A DNA stretch of 64,000 nt from Mesorhizobium sophorae (GTDB taxonomy: Bacteria > Pseudomonadota > Alphaproteobacteria > Rhizobiales > Rhizobiaceae): assembly GCF_002270415.1 (NCBI RefSeq), contig NZ_NNRI01000015.1, forward strand, positions 310,001 to 374,000, written 5' to 3'. Below the pieces are notes generated by a model, which was not told the origin of the DNA, did not search any database, and was given only the letters and a program-made list of their open reading frames with translations. The position numbers were made by a program, and so were the translations under genes. This document shows, piece by piece, positions 8,504 through 17,428 of the stretch. Position 1 is the stretch's first letter. Every line of letters starts with the position of its first letter.

Positions 8504-11500
8504 TCAAGCACGTGCAGCATCTGGGGAGGCATCCGGATCTTCTCGTGGTATCCGGAACCAGGCCACGTATAGGGCCGGGAGAAAGAGAAGCGTCAACACC
8601 GTGCCGGCCACAATCCCGCCCATCATGGCATAGGCCATGGGCCCCCAGAAAATTTCCCGGGAGATGGGGATGAGGGCGAGCGTCGCGGCCGCGGCGGTCA
8701 GCAAGATCGGCCGCATGCGGTGTTCCGTGGCCTCGACAACCGCACGCCACGGCGGCACGCCCTCGCTTCGCAGATTCTCGATCTGGACGACGAGGATGAC
8801 CGAGTTGCGGATCAGGATACCGATCAGTGCGAGCACGCCGAGGATCGCTACGAAGCCCATCGGCGCATTGCTGAGCAGGAGTGCCGCCACGACGCCGATC
8901 AGCGCGAGCGGAGCGACTGCGAAAACCAGGAACAGGCGGCTGAAGCTCTGGAGCTGGATCATCAGGATCGTCGCCATGGCGAACAGCATCAGCGGGGCGA
9001 CCGCGGCGATCGGTCCCTGCGCGTCGGCGCTCGATTCTACCGAGCCGCCGATCTCGACCTTGTATCCCGCAGGAAGAGCTTTCGTGAACTTTTCGACCTG
9101 GGGCTTGAGCTGTTCCACGATCGTCGCGGGCTGTGTCGGCCCGGTGACCGCGGCCTTCACCGTGACCGTAGGAATGCGATCCCTTCGCGCGATCATAGGC
9201 TGTTCGAGCTCATAGCGGAACTTGGCGACTGCGGAGAGCGGTACGGATTTGCCGTTTGATCCCGGAAGCTGGAGGTCTCTTAGCGTCTCGATCGAGCCAC
9301 GCTCAGCGTCTTGGGCCCTGCCGATCACGTCGATGAGGTAGATGCTGTCGCGGATCTGCGTCGCCGAGGACCCTTCGACGATGCTGTTGAGTGCGTTAGC
9401 GATATCCTCTGAAGAGACGCCGAGCTGGCGAGCCTTGTCCTGGAGCACGTCCACCTTCACGACGCGCGAGGGCTCGTTCCAGTCATAGGTCATGTTGGCG
9501 ATGAGAGGATGCCGGTTGACGATGGCTCCAAAGCGATGCGACAGCTCACGCACCGTCTGGATGTCCGGGCCGCTGATGCGGTACTGGACGGGCTTGCCCA
9601 CCGGTGGGCCGATATCCAGGAGTTTGACAAAAGCGTCGGTACCGGGAAAGGTCTTCGCTACATAAGCCTGCAGGTCTGTGCGCAACCTGTCCCTTGCCTC
9701 CAGGTCCTTGGCCACGATGACGACCTGCCCGAACCAGACAGCCGGGGTCTGCACGTCATAAGACAGGATGAAACGCGGCGCGCCCTCCCCGACATGTGTG
9801 GTCCAATGGTCGATATCGGGATTGCCGACGAGTTTCTCTCGTTCGAAATCCGTCATCTGGCGGTTCGTTTCCGTAATCGTGCTGTTTTGGGGCATACTCC
9901 AGTCGACGACTAACTCGACGCGGTCGGACGCCGGGAAGAACTGCTGCTGCACAAGGCCAAGACCGCCCAGCGAGAGGCCGAAAACAGCGATGGTGGCGAT
10001 GATCGTAACCCAGCGCCAGCGCATGGCAGCTCCCAGCAGCCAGGCAAATCCCCGTGCGCCGCGTCCCTTGCGCTCATGGTGCGACTTCATCGTCTTGGGC
10101 AGGATCGCCACGCCCAGCAACGGCGTGAACAGGACGGCCACGACCCAGGATACCACGAGCGAAACGGCAATGACGACGAACAGGGTGAAGGTGAATTCGC
10201 CCGCTGCGCTACTGTTGAGGCCGATCGGGATAAAACCGGCGACGGTGACAAGCGTGCCTGTCAGCATCGGAAAGGCAGTCGACGTATAGACATAGGTGGC
10301 GGCTTTGCGCAGCTCGTCGCCTGACTCCAGGCGCGCCACCATCATTTCGACGGCGATCATGGCGTCGTCAACGAGGAGCCCCAACGCGATGATCAAAGCG
10401 CCGAGCGAAATGCGCTGGAGAGAGATGCCCGTATATTCCATGACGACGAAGGTGATCGCCAGTACGAGCGGGATCGAGATCGCGACCACCAGCCCAGCGC
10501 GCAGCCCAAGGCTAATGAAGCTGATCGCCAAAACGATAGCGATTGCCTCAAACAGTGCCTTGGTAAAGCCGGACACTGCTTCTTCCACCACGGCCGGCTG
10601 GTCGGAAACCCGTTCAACACTCACGCCTATCGGAAGATCGGCCACGACGCGCTTCATCTCCTCGTCCAGCGCCTTGCCGAAGTTCGTCAGATTGGCACCC
10701 GCCGTCATGCCAATTGCCAGGCCGATTGCAGGTTGTCCGTTGAAGCGGAAGAGCGAGGCCGGCGGGTCGACATAACCTCGCTTGATCGTCGCGATGTCGG
10801 TCAGCGGGAAAAATCGATCGTTGACCCTGAGGTTGATGGCTTTCAGGCTTTCTTCGCTCGTAAATTGGCCACTGACGCGCAACGCGATCCGCTCTGGTCC
10901 TGCATCAACGAAGCCGGACTGCGCCACAGCGTTCTGGGCTTCAAGCGTTTCGATGACGGACTGGCGGTCGATGCCGAGCGCTGCGATCTTGCGCGTCGAG
11001 AATTCAAGATAGACGGCTTCATCCTGAGCCCCGATGATGTCGATCTTGCCCGCATTCGGAACCGTTAGAAGCTTCGCCCTGGAGTCTTCCACCAGATCGC
11101 GAAGCTGGCGCTGCGTCAGGCCGTCGGATGTGAACGCATAGATGTTGCCATAAACGTCGCCGAAGGTGTCATTGAAGAACGGACCGACGACGCCGCTGGG
11201 AAATTCGCCCTTGATGTCGTTGATTATGTTGCGGACGCGAAGCCAGTTGCCCGTCACGTCCCTTGCTTTGGTGGTCGGAAGCAATTCGACGTAGACCGTG
11301 GTCTGGCCGGCGATCGTCTCGCTTCGCGTGTAGTCCAGCGCGTCAAGCTCCTCCAGCTTCTTCTCGATCCTGTCCGTTACCTGACGGGTCATTTCTTCCG
11401 CAGACGCGCCCGGCCACTGCGCGTTGATAATCATCGTCTTGATGGTAAAGGCAGGGTCTTCTTCGCGACCGAGGTTGAAGTAGGAAAACGTGCCTGCAAG

Positions 11501-11575
11501 GATGAAGACGATCATGAAATACCAGACGAGTGAACGGTGATCGAGCGCCCAGTCTGAGAGGTTGAACGGTTTCAA
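8504..11575 (-). CDS. RND multidrug efflux pump, inner-membrane permease (AcrB/HAE1 type)
   Basis: A 1023-residue RND permease, full length for the family. The first membrane helix (WYFMIVFILAGTFSYFNLG) is followed by the porter domain beginning EDPAFTIKTMIINAQWPGAS. A helix bundle about residues 335-480 contains GLLVDDAMIAVE with the paired aspartates (about 402-403) of the proton relay. A second porter loop and helix bundle follow (PLMLFAMATILMIQLQSFSR). It expels toxic compounds using the proton gradient together with an adaptor and an outer-membrane channel; no channel gene is in the window. The start is a TTG overlapping the stop of the upstream adaptor gene, so translation is coupled. 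Substrate cannot be told from sequence. An AcrD-like metal pump is unlikely, as no CusA-type methionine clusters were seen. Confidence 0.93.
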   Translation of the reverse strand: MKPFNLSDWALDHRSLVWYFMIVFILAGTFSYFNLGREEDPAFTIKTMIINAQWPGASAEEMTRQVTDRIEKKLEELDALDYTRSETIAGQTTVYVELLPTTKARDVTGNWLRVRNIINDIKGEFPSGVVGPFFNDTFGDVYGNIYAFTSDGLTQRQLRDLVEDSRAKLLTVPNAGKIDIIGAQDEAVYLEFSTRKIAALGIDRQSVIETLEAQNAVAQSGFVDAGPERIALRVSGQFTSEESLKAINLRVNDRFFPLTDIATIKRGYVDPPASLFRFNGQPAIGLAIGMTAGANLTNFGKALDEEMKRVVADLPIGVSVERVSDQPAVVEEAVSGFTKALFEAIAIVLAISFISLGLRAGLVVAISIPLVLAITFVVMEYTGISLQRISLGALIIALGLLVDDAMIAVEMMVARLESGDELRKAATYVYTSTAFPMLTGTLVTVAGFIPIGLNSSAAGEFTFTLFVVIAVSLVVSWVVAVLFTPLLGVAILPKTMKSHHERKGRGARGFAWLLGAAMRWRWVTIIATIAVFGLSLGGLGLVQQQFFPASDRVELVVDWSMPQNSTITETNRQMTDFEREKLVGNPDIDHWTTHVGEGAPRFILSYDVQTPAVWFGQVVIVAKDLEARDRLRTDLQAYVAKTFPGTDAFVKLLDIGPPVGKPVQYRISGPDIQTVRELSHRFGAIVNRHPLIANMTYDWNEPSRVVKVDVLQDKARQLGVSSEDIANALNSIVEGSSATQIRDSIYLIDVIGRAQDAERGSIETLRDLQLPGSNGKSVPLSAVAKFRYELEQPMIARRDRIPTVTVKAAVTGPTQPATIVEQLKPQVEKFTKALPAGYKVEIGGSVESSADAQGPIAAVAPLMLFAMATILMIQLQSFSRLFLVFAVAPLALIGVVAALLLSNAPMGFVAILGVLALIGILIRNSVILVVQIENLRSEGVPPWRAVVEATEHRMRPILLTAAAATLALIPISREIFWGPMAYAMMGGIVAGTVLTLLFLPALYVAWFRIPREDPDASPDAARA

Positions 11576-12657
11576 TTGATGGTCTCCTGGTCGACGCGAA
11601 CGGCCTGGCCGTTTTCGAGCGTGTTGACGCCAGCGGTGACGATTCTGTCACCAGGGTTAATCCCGTCGATCACGGTGACGGGGCCACCTGGAACAGTTTG
11701 TTCGGCAAGCCTGACCGGGCCGGAAGTGACTTTGCCGGTCGTGTTGTTGACGATCCAAACGAATGCCTTCGATCCCTCGGTCCGAATCGCGGACAAGGGC
11801 AGCCGGATCAAAGTCTTGGCCTCCCCCATGGATCTGGCCACTATGACCGAGCCGAGCCTGAGTGCTTCAGGCGGATCGATCAGCGTCAACCGGGTGCGTC
11901 GCGTACGCGTCGCGTCGTCCGCTTCGGGCGTGATTTCGCGGACCACGCCCCTGGCGTGAATGCGGGGATCAAGTTGCAAGGCGACGTCGAAGGATGCGCC
12001 GAGCGTCAACTGGTCACCGGCGGCTTCGGGCACATCGACGACCGCGTCGCGCTCTTCCGGTCGCGCGACCGTCGCGACACCCTGCCCCGGCGAGACGACT
12101 TGCCCCACCTCGGCTGTCGTCGCGGTGACGACGCCGTCGAACTCGGCGAGCAGGCGAGAATAGCTCAGCTGTTCGTTCGCCTTGTCGAGATTTGCCCGGG
12201 CCTTGGCGACCGCGGCTTCTGCGGTCTTGCGCTCCTGCTCGGCAGTTTCGAAGGTGGCCTTCGCCCCGGTTTGTCTCTCGAGCAGAGTTCTCTGCCGGTC
12301 TTCGGTGATTCGGGCGTTGGCCAGGTGCGCCTGACTATTGGCGAGATCGGACTGCGCGCTTTTGACAGAGAGCTCGAGCGCCACCGGATCGATGGCTGCC
12401 AGGACGTCGCCCTTCTTGACAAGGTCGCCTACCTGGACGTTGCGGGCGATGACGCGGCCCAAAATGCGGAAGCTAAACTCGGTCTCGATGCGGGCTTGGA
12501 CAGTGCCGGGCAGAGTGAATGCCGCCTGCGCGAATGGTTCGGCTATCTGAAAGATGACGGGGCGAGCGGGCACCGATGCTGCGTCCTCTTCCTTCTGGCA
12601 AGCGGACAGCAACGCGGCCGCCGCCAAAAGCGCGGTCAGGCGAGGATCGATTTTCAT
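11572..12657 (-). CDS. RND periplasmic adaptor (membrane fusion lipoprotein), second of two
   Basis: A 361-residue adaptor from ATG 12657. The signal sequence LTALLAAAALLSACQ has a lipobox ending at Cys20. Then come the first beta-barrel/lipoyl half (FSFRILGRVIARNVQVGD LVKKGD), an alpha-helical hairpin rich in Ala/Glu (about residues 95-165), the second lipoyl half (FDGVVTATTAEVGQVVSPGQ) and a C-terminal barrel domain. It links the pump to the outer-membrane channel. Its ATG overlaps the upstream adaptor stop (ATGA) and its own stop overlaps the pump start. A longer open frame upstream to 12870 is rejected because it would overlap the neighbouring gene. Confidence 0.92.
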   Translation of the reverse strand: MKIDPRLTALLAAAALLSACQKEEDAASVPARPVIFQIAEPFAQAAFTLPGTVQARIETEFSFRILGRVIARNVQVGDLVKKGDVLAAIDPVALELSVKSAQSDLANSQAHLANARITEDRQRTLLERQTGAKATFETAEQERKTAEAAVAKARANLDKANEQLSYSRLLAEFDGVVTATTAEVGQVVSPGQGVATVARPEERDAVVDVPEAAGDQLTLGASFDVALQLDPRIHARGVVREITPEADDATRTRRTRLTLIDPPEALRLGSVIVARSMGEAKTLIRLPLSAIRTEGSKAFVWIVNNTTGKVTSGPVRLAEQTVPGGPVTVIDGINPGDRIVTAGVNTLENGQAVRVDQETIN

Positions 12658-13727
12658 CGGGCGGTTCTTTCGTAAGACACGACGTCGCCGTCGCTGAGGA
12701 ATTTCGTACCGTTGGAAACAACAATGTCCCCCATAGACAGGCCAGATTGGACGGAGAAGCGTCCACTGGTATAGGCCGCGACCTCCACGGGATGGAGGGA
12801 GACGACGCTCGTCTTCGTATCGACGAGCCAGACGGCCGTCCGCCCCGCATAGGAGGCCATGGCCGACCACGGCAACTCGATGACGGCCTCGGGCTTGTAC
12901 CGCGCGGTGGCAATCACGGCGCTTCCCAGGGGAGCGTCAGGCGCATCTTCGAGAGCGAGCTTCACCCGGATCGTCCCCGTCGTGGTATCGATGGTTGGCG
13001 ACACCTCTCGGACCTTGGCCCGAAACTCGTCTTTGCCCGACAGGAGCCTGACCTTGGCAACGTCTTCGAGCTCGCGCCCGATAAGAGCGGACTCGTCGGC
13101 ATTGATCACGGCATCTCGGGGACCGTCATGGGCGAGCGTGAAAACAAGTTGGGCAGCCTGCGCCACCTGACCTACTTCGGCATTGCGGGCGGTAATGATT
13201 CCGTTGGCATCCGCCCTGAGGTCCGTCTGGCCAAGTGTATCGCGGGCCGTATCCAGCTGGGCCTGCGCCGACTGAACCGTGGCCCTTGTCGTCAAAAGGG
13301 CTTCGCGTGCGTCATCTAGAGCAGCCCGCTTGGTCACGCCTGCGGCAAAAAGGCTCTGCTGTCTGTCAAATGCCTGCCGGGCCTGCGTTTGCTGCGCTTC
13401 CGCAGATTGGAGGTTAGCAAGTGCAACCTGGAGGTCAGCCTTCTGCTCTTGCGCATCGAGGCGCGCGAGAATCTGCCCGGCCTTGACGCGATCACCAACA
13501 TCCACCAACCGCGCGATGATGCGGCCACTGACGCGGAATGAAAGATCGGACTGGATTCGGGCACGGATCTCGCCGGTCGTCGAAATGGTTTCCGACACCG
13601 GTACGGCTTGAACAGCTACCGTCTCCACGTGTCGCGTATCTTTCTGTCGAGTTTCTTCCTTAGGAGCGCAAGCCGCGAGCCATGCCATTGAAAACCCTAA
13701 AAAAAATCCCGTTGTCAATTGTCCCAT
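12654..13727 (-). CDS. RND periplasmic adaptor (membrane fusion lipoprotein), first of two
   Basis: A 357-residue adaptor with signal sequence FFLGFSMAWLAACAP and lipobox Cys20. It shows the HlyD/AcrA plan: lipoyl half (LSFRVSGRIIARLVDVGDRV), helical hairpin (about residues 95-160), second lipoyl half (ANGIITARNAEVGQVAQAAQ) and C-terminal domains. It is the first gene after the promoter shared with the divergent TetR regulator. Two adaptors of similar length but clearly different sequence precede a single pump, an arrangement known from VexGH- and MexGHI-like systems in other bacteria but not the commonest one. They may pair as a heteromeric adaptor ring; this is inference. Confidence 0.92.
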   Translation of the reverse strand: MGQLTTGFFLGFSMAWLAACAPKEETRQKDTRHVETVAVQAVPVSETISTTGEIRARIQSDLSFRVSGRIIARLVDVGDRVKAGQILARLDAQEQKADLQVALANLQSAEAQQTQARQAFDRQQSLFAAGVTKRAALDDAREALLTTRATVQSAQAQLDTARDTLGQTDLRADANGIITARNAEVGQVAQAAQLVFTLAHDGPRDAVINADESALIGRELEDVAKVRLLSGKDEFRAKVREVSPTIDTTTGTIRVKLALEDAPDAPLGSAVIATARYKPEAVIELPWSAMASYAGRTAVWLVDTKTSVVSLHPVEVAAYTSGRFSVQSGLSMGDIVVSNGTKFLSDGDVVSYERTAR

Positions 13728-13756
13728 AATTCGCCTCTCAAGTCGCTTTTTCCAGC

Positions 13757-13785
13757 TGATTACGGTTGACTTACCAGAAAGTCAA
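13757..13785 (-). promoter_or_regulatory. promoter and TetR-type operator of the efflux operon
   Basis: On the minus strand TTGACT (13785-13780), a 17-base spacer and TAATCA (13762-13757) form a good sigma-70 promoter. A palindrome with 7-bp arms, TTGACTT (13766-13772) and AAGTCAA (13779-13785), covers the -35 box and most of the spacer, so a bound repressor would block RNA polymerase. On the plus strand the left arm gives another TTGACT that could serve the regulator. The protein-site pairing is inferred from position. Confidence 0.65.
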
Positions 13786-13839
13786 TGAAATAATTATGAC
13801 GTGTTAGGCTATAGGATCTCTTGGTTAGGTAATGTGAAC

Positions 13840-14460
13840 ATGAACAAGCTGACGCGCGCTGAACAGAAGGCCCTCCGGCCTGCCCAGATCCTCGATGCTG
13901 CATTTGAGGAATTTATCGAGCAAGGCTACACGGCGGCGCGCGTGGAAGATATCGCCGCACGGGTAGGCGTGACAAAGGGGACGGTCTACGTCTACTTCCC
14001 CACTAAGGAAATTCTGTTTTCTGCCATGGCACGGCATATCGCGCTACCGTTCGAGGACGTCCTAGCCGACGCCAAGGATCTGACGGGAAGTTACGCCGAG
14101 CGGCTCAGGTCATTGATCCTGCTTTTCTACGAACACGTTATGGGGGATCGCAGAACCCGGGAATTGCTCCGCTTCGCCATTTCTGAGGGCGTACGTTTTC
14201 CCCAGCTCATTAATGCGCATCACGTCGAACTCATTGAGCCGATCCTCGCCATGACGCAGGCGCTCATCGACGAAGGTGTCCGTCAGGGTGAATTTCGGGA
14301 CGGGCCTGCGGCGGTTGCACGCGTCATACTTGCGCCTGCGTTGTCCTTGATCGTCGAAACATTGATGCACGACGGTCGTCTCGATCTCGAAACGCCGAGG
14401 TATATCGAAGCCCATCTCGATCTCGTTATGCACGGTCTCGCTGCCGCTAGAGCGGGATGA
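13840..14460 (+). CDS. TetR-family transcriptional regulator of the efflux operon
   Basis: A 206-residue protein from ATG 13840. The N-terminal TetR helix-turn-helix spans about residues 15-60 (AAFEEFIEQGYTAARVEDIA then RVGVTKGTVYVYFPTKEIL). The rest is an all-helical ligand-binding domain typical in length. It is divergent from the adaptor-adaptor-pump operon with a palindrome in the gap, the usual layout of a local repressor released by pump substrates. An earlier in-frame ATG-like start at 13801 (GTG) is disfavoured because it would place coding sequence over the promoter region. Confidence 0.9.
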   Translation: MNKLTRAEQKALRPAQILDAAFEEFIEQGYTAARVEDIAARVGVTKGTVYVYFPTKEILFSAMARHIALPFEDVLADAKDLTGSYAERLRSLILLFYEHVMGDRRTRELLRFAISEGVRFPQLINAHHVELIEPILAMTQALIDEGVRQGEFRDGPAAVARVILAPALSLIVETLMHDGRLDLETPRYIEAHLDLVMHGLAAARAG

Positions 14461-14559
14461 GATTAGTTTCGGTCATAGCCTGAGTTTTCGATTGAGCGTC
14501 TTTCGCGCCGCCACGGGACGCCAAATGCGCCGAAGCCCCGCGGGGGTATCATCATCAAA

Positions 14560-15613
14560 TCAGCCGTAGCTGTCTTTGGTTGATAAAGGCCGCGTGTCTG
14601 CCGGAACAATTCTTGTTCCGACCCCATCGTGCTGCAACCGGTCAAGCTCATCGGCCCCAAGCATGGTCTCGATCGCTGCCTGGACAATCAATCTTGCCCG
14701 TGCGCGCATCGCGGCTGTGCGGGTCGATCGCAAGCAGCGTATGCGCAAGGGCGGCCCCCGCGCTCCCCGCCTTGATCGTCCACTCCCGCCCCGTCGCGTC
14801 CTGCCTCAGCCGCATGTGGCCGTCAGCGGCCGTCGTCAGCGTATAGCCGTTGAACGTCTCCTCGACCGTCTTGCGCTTGTGGCCATCGAGGTCTTGTGTG
14901 ATCGTGCGCCGGCGACGCCCCTGCCCATCCACGACATCGATCGTCACCTTGCCCTTGGCGTCATCGCTGCGCGAGATCTCGTCTGGCATCGCGGCTACCA
15001 GCTCCGTCGACTTCACCCCTCCCTTGTCGCCGCTGCGCACCCCAAGCCCGACAGCCGCAAGCTCGGCCTCGATCTGCTCACGCCCAACACCTTGCCGCGC
15101 CGCGATCGCATCCAGGCTGTCGCCCCGCTCAACAGCCCTGGCAATTGCCGGGCTATCCTTGCCCATGGCATCCTGACCCGCGCCAAGCGTCGTCTTCCTG
15201 CCGTCGACCGTCGTCACAACCGTCTGGCTCGAGCCGTCGCGGTGCGTCGTCCTGTCGATCTCCACGCCGCTCGCAAGCCGTGTCCGCTCGACCACGTCGC
15301 CGCTGCCAAGGTCGTCATCGGTGCGCGTCGTCACCGCGCCCGTCCTGGCATTGCGGCTCACATTCGTGCGCAGCCCCTGGCCATCGCGCACGGAGCCAGC
15401 CTTCTCCTGGCCCCCTCCCTGGCCATTGGGCGTCTTCACCGAGATGTAGTAGCTGTCGTGCTGCAGTTCACCGTGCGACCGTCATGAAGCCTGACCGTCG
15501 TCTTGCGAACATCCCGGTTGCCGCTCGTGGGAGCGCTCGTCTCGACGCTGTCGCTGGCCCGCTCAAGCCCGGCAAGCACCTGATCGCGCTTCTGTTGGTG
15601 CTCCCGCGCGAGA
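14560..15613 (-). pseudogene. unrecognised hypothetical protein, frameshifted and truncated by ISKra4
   Basis: Three minus frames join into one protein-like reading. From 15613: EHQQKRDQVLAGLERASDSV to RLHDGRTV. After a 1-bp shift near 15463: ELQHDSYYISVKTPNGQGG to LLAIDPHSRDAR, including a LysM-like piece (RGDSLDAIAARQGVGREQI). After another shift near 14700: ARLIVQAAIETMLGADELDR to a stop at 14560. The N-terminus is removed by the ISKra4 element starting at 15614. Repeated VTTRT/DGRxxT-style segments suggest part of a large secreted or repetitive protein, but I do not recognise the family. Confidence 0.5.
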
Positions 15614-17170
15614 GACCGGTAATTTCTCTGGGGTTGAGCACGGATTGTTAGGCCCGAGCAGTTCATCACCGTCGCTTTGTTCGGAGAAGCAACGATGGCG
15701 GTGGAGTGGACAATTACAATCGAGGGAAAGAGCGAGTTCGGCGACGTTTGTCGTCGGGAGGTCCGGGTCGACAAGAGCTGGGAGCGCCTGTTCGACGGCG
15801 AAATCGGCCTGTCGATCGAAGTCGGCAAGAAGATCATGACGGCGCTGCAGAGCGCGGTCGTAAACCAGGAGGTGAATGCCTATGCTCTGTTTCGGCGGGT
15901 TTGCCCGGACTGCCACATGTTCCGGCCGGTCAAAGACTATACGGCGCGCCGGATCCGAACTGTGTTCGGCACGGTGGAGGTGCGCAATCCCCGCTGGATG
16001 CTGTGTGGGGATTGCCATCCAGGGATGGTCGTTGCTTTCGCGCCACTGAAGGAAATCTGCCCGGATCGGGCGACGCCCGAGCTGATGGAACTGACGGCGC
16101 GGCTGGGAAGCATGATGCCGTACCGGCAGGCCGCCAGAGTGCTAACCGAATTTCTGCCCATTGAGCCTACCGAGACGCATGCGACCGTGCGCAAGCGCAC
16201 CATCAGGATCGGTGAACGGCTGGACGAGCAGGTTGCAGAGGAAGAACGGCGCGCAAGGGCGCAAGCTGATGATCGACGCCAGCTCGAAATGGAGCTTCCC
16301 GGCGATCGGCGCAAAGAGTTTATCATCAGCATCGACACAGCGCATGTGCGCAGCGCCGATCCCAATGCAGCGCGAAACTTCGAACTCGTTGTAGCCAGAT
16401 GCGGTCGCGGCGGTCGAGGCGAACCCGGTGGCCGCTATTTCGTGACCAGCAGCACCGACCAAACCGCAATCCGAGATCGAACGCTCCACGCGCTTCAGCA
16501 AGAAGGATATTGCGGCTTTGGCGACGTCACCGTGATCTCGGATGGCGCCGAAATCCTGAAGCGCCTGCCCCGCGCCATGCCAAGGCCGACCACCCATATG
16601 ATCGACTGGTTCCACATCGCCATGAAGCTCCAACCAATGCAGCAGATCGCCGACCACATGGTTCGATCTCGCGGACGGTGCCAGGCCCCTTCCAACCATC
16701 CACAGGGACGTCAGAGCCGTGAAGTGGCGCCTGTGGCATGGGCGCGTCGATCGCGCGATCCGCGACCTGGAGCAACTCTTGGAGAGAGTGAAGGATTCGC
16801 AAGGAGACAGCGAGTTCTCGATCGCACGGCTTCATAGCCTCGGCTCGCAGCTCCTGAACTATGTCAGATCGAACCGCGGCGCGATCGTCAACTATGGCAA
16901 GCGATACCGAGCTGGGCTTCGTGTCGCCACCAGCCTCGCCGAGTCAGCAGTGAATTCGCTTGTCGGCAAACGCATGGTCAAGAAGCAGCAGATGCGCTGG
17001 CCTCTCCACGGTGCGCACATGCTCATGCAGGTCAGGACGGCGGAGATCAATGGCGAACTTCGCGGTCGGCTGCGGGCACCGTTCCGACAGCCAGAACCGA
17101 ACGTGCCTCCATTATTCAAGCCCAAACCGCCCCTTCTGCGCGCCGCCTAACCCCAGAGAAGTTACCGGTC
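15614..17170 (+). mobile_element. ISKra4-type insertion sequence, copy 1
   Basis: Terminal inverted repeats: GACCGGTAATTTCTCTGGGG at 15614 and, read inward from 17170, GACCGGTAACTTCTCTGGGG, one mismatch in 20. About 1.56 kb with a single transposase gene. A shorter second copy in the same orientation lies at 22347-23647, and the organosulfur operon sits between them. No clear target duplication was found. Confidence 0.82.
15695..17150 (+). pseudogene. ISKra4-type transposase, frameshifted (copy 1)
   Basis: From ATG 15695 the frame encodes MAVEWTITIEGKSEFGDVCR, a zinc-finger-like CPDCHMFRPVKDY, then CGDCHPGM, and the catalytic part with FIISIDTAHVRSADP, VISDGAEILKRLP and IDWFHIAMKLQPMQQIADH. 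Near 16670-16710 the frame is lost; the correct continuation (AVKWRLWHGRVDRAIRDLEQ to LAESAVNSLVGKRMVKKQQM) lies in another frame and ends at 17150. All other family landmarks are present, so a single small indel separates it from an intact gene. The second copy breaks at the same place. Confidence 0.8.
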
Positions 17171-17172
17171 CC

Positions 17173-17283
17173 AATCGTCGCGACATGGGGCGCAAATCTT
17201 TCGTCGACCGCGTCTGGGCATGGAAGGCCGAGTCGGGCGGGACTATCACCCGCCAGTTGCGACGTCTTGGCGTGTCGAGCGAC
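17173..17283 (+). pseudogene. internal fragment of valyl-tRNA synthetase (valS)
   Basis: Directly after ISKra4 copy 1 the plus frame reads DMGRKSFVDRVWAWKAESGG then TITRQLRRLGVSSD. This matches the conserved ValS stretch around GREKFLERVWEWKEQSGGTITRQLRRLG as I recall it. Only about 37 codons remain, with no start or end. It is a displaced piece of a housekeeping gene, probably carried in by a rearrangement next to the IS. Confidence 0.7.
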
Positions 17284-17394
17284 GCATGCCCCCAAATGGG
17301 CATCGGAGGCGAACAGCGTTTCCCTCCGGCGGCAAAGAACAGCATCCGATACTTTATCGTCTACAAAATTGATAGACATAATAAACCGCGAAAA

Positions 17395-17411
17395 TTGGAA
17401 GCCATTTCCAA
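17395..17411. promoter_or_regulatory. palindrome upstream of the organosulfur operon
   Basis: TTGGAA-GCCAT-TTCCAA, six-base perfect arms, lies 18 bp before the start codon at 17429. The shape fits a LysR-type T-N11-A site or a small hairpin over the ribosome-binding region. No regulator gene is adjacent, so its role is open. Confidence 0.35.
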
Positions 17412-17428
17412 ATTGGAGCAAGACGAGG

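Noticed and set aside
14576..15487. 303-codon plus-strand ORF
   Set aside because: Antisense to the frameshifted pseudogene; Arg/Pro/His-rich composition typical of shadow frames in high-GC DNA.
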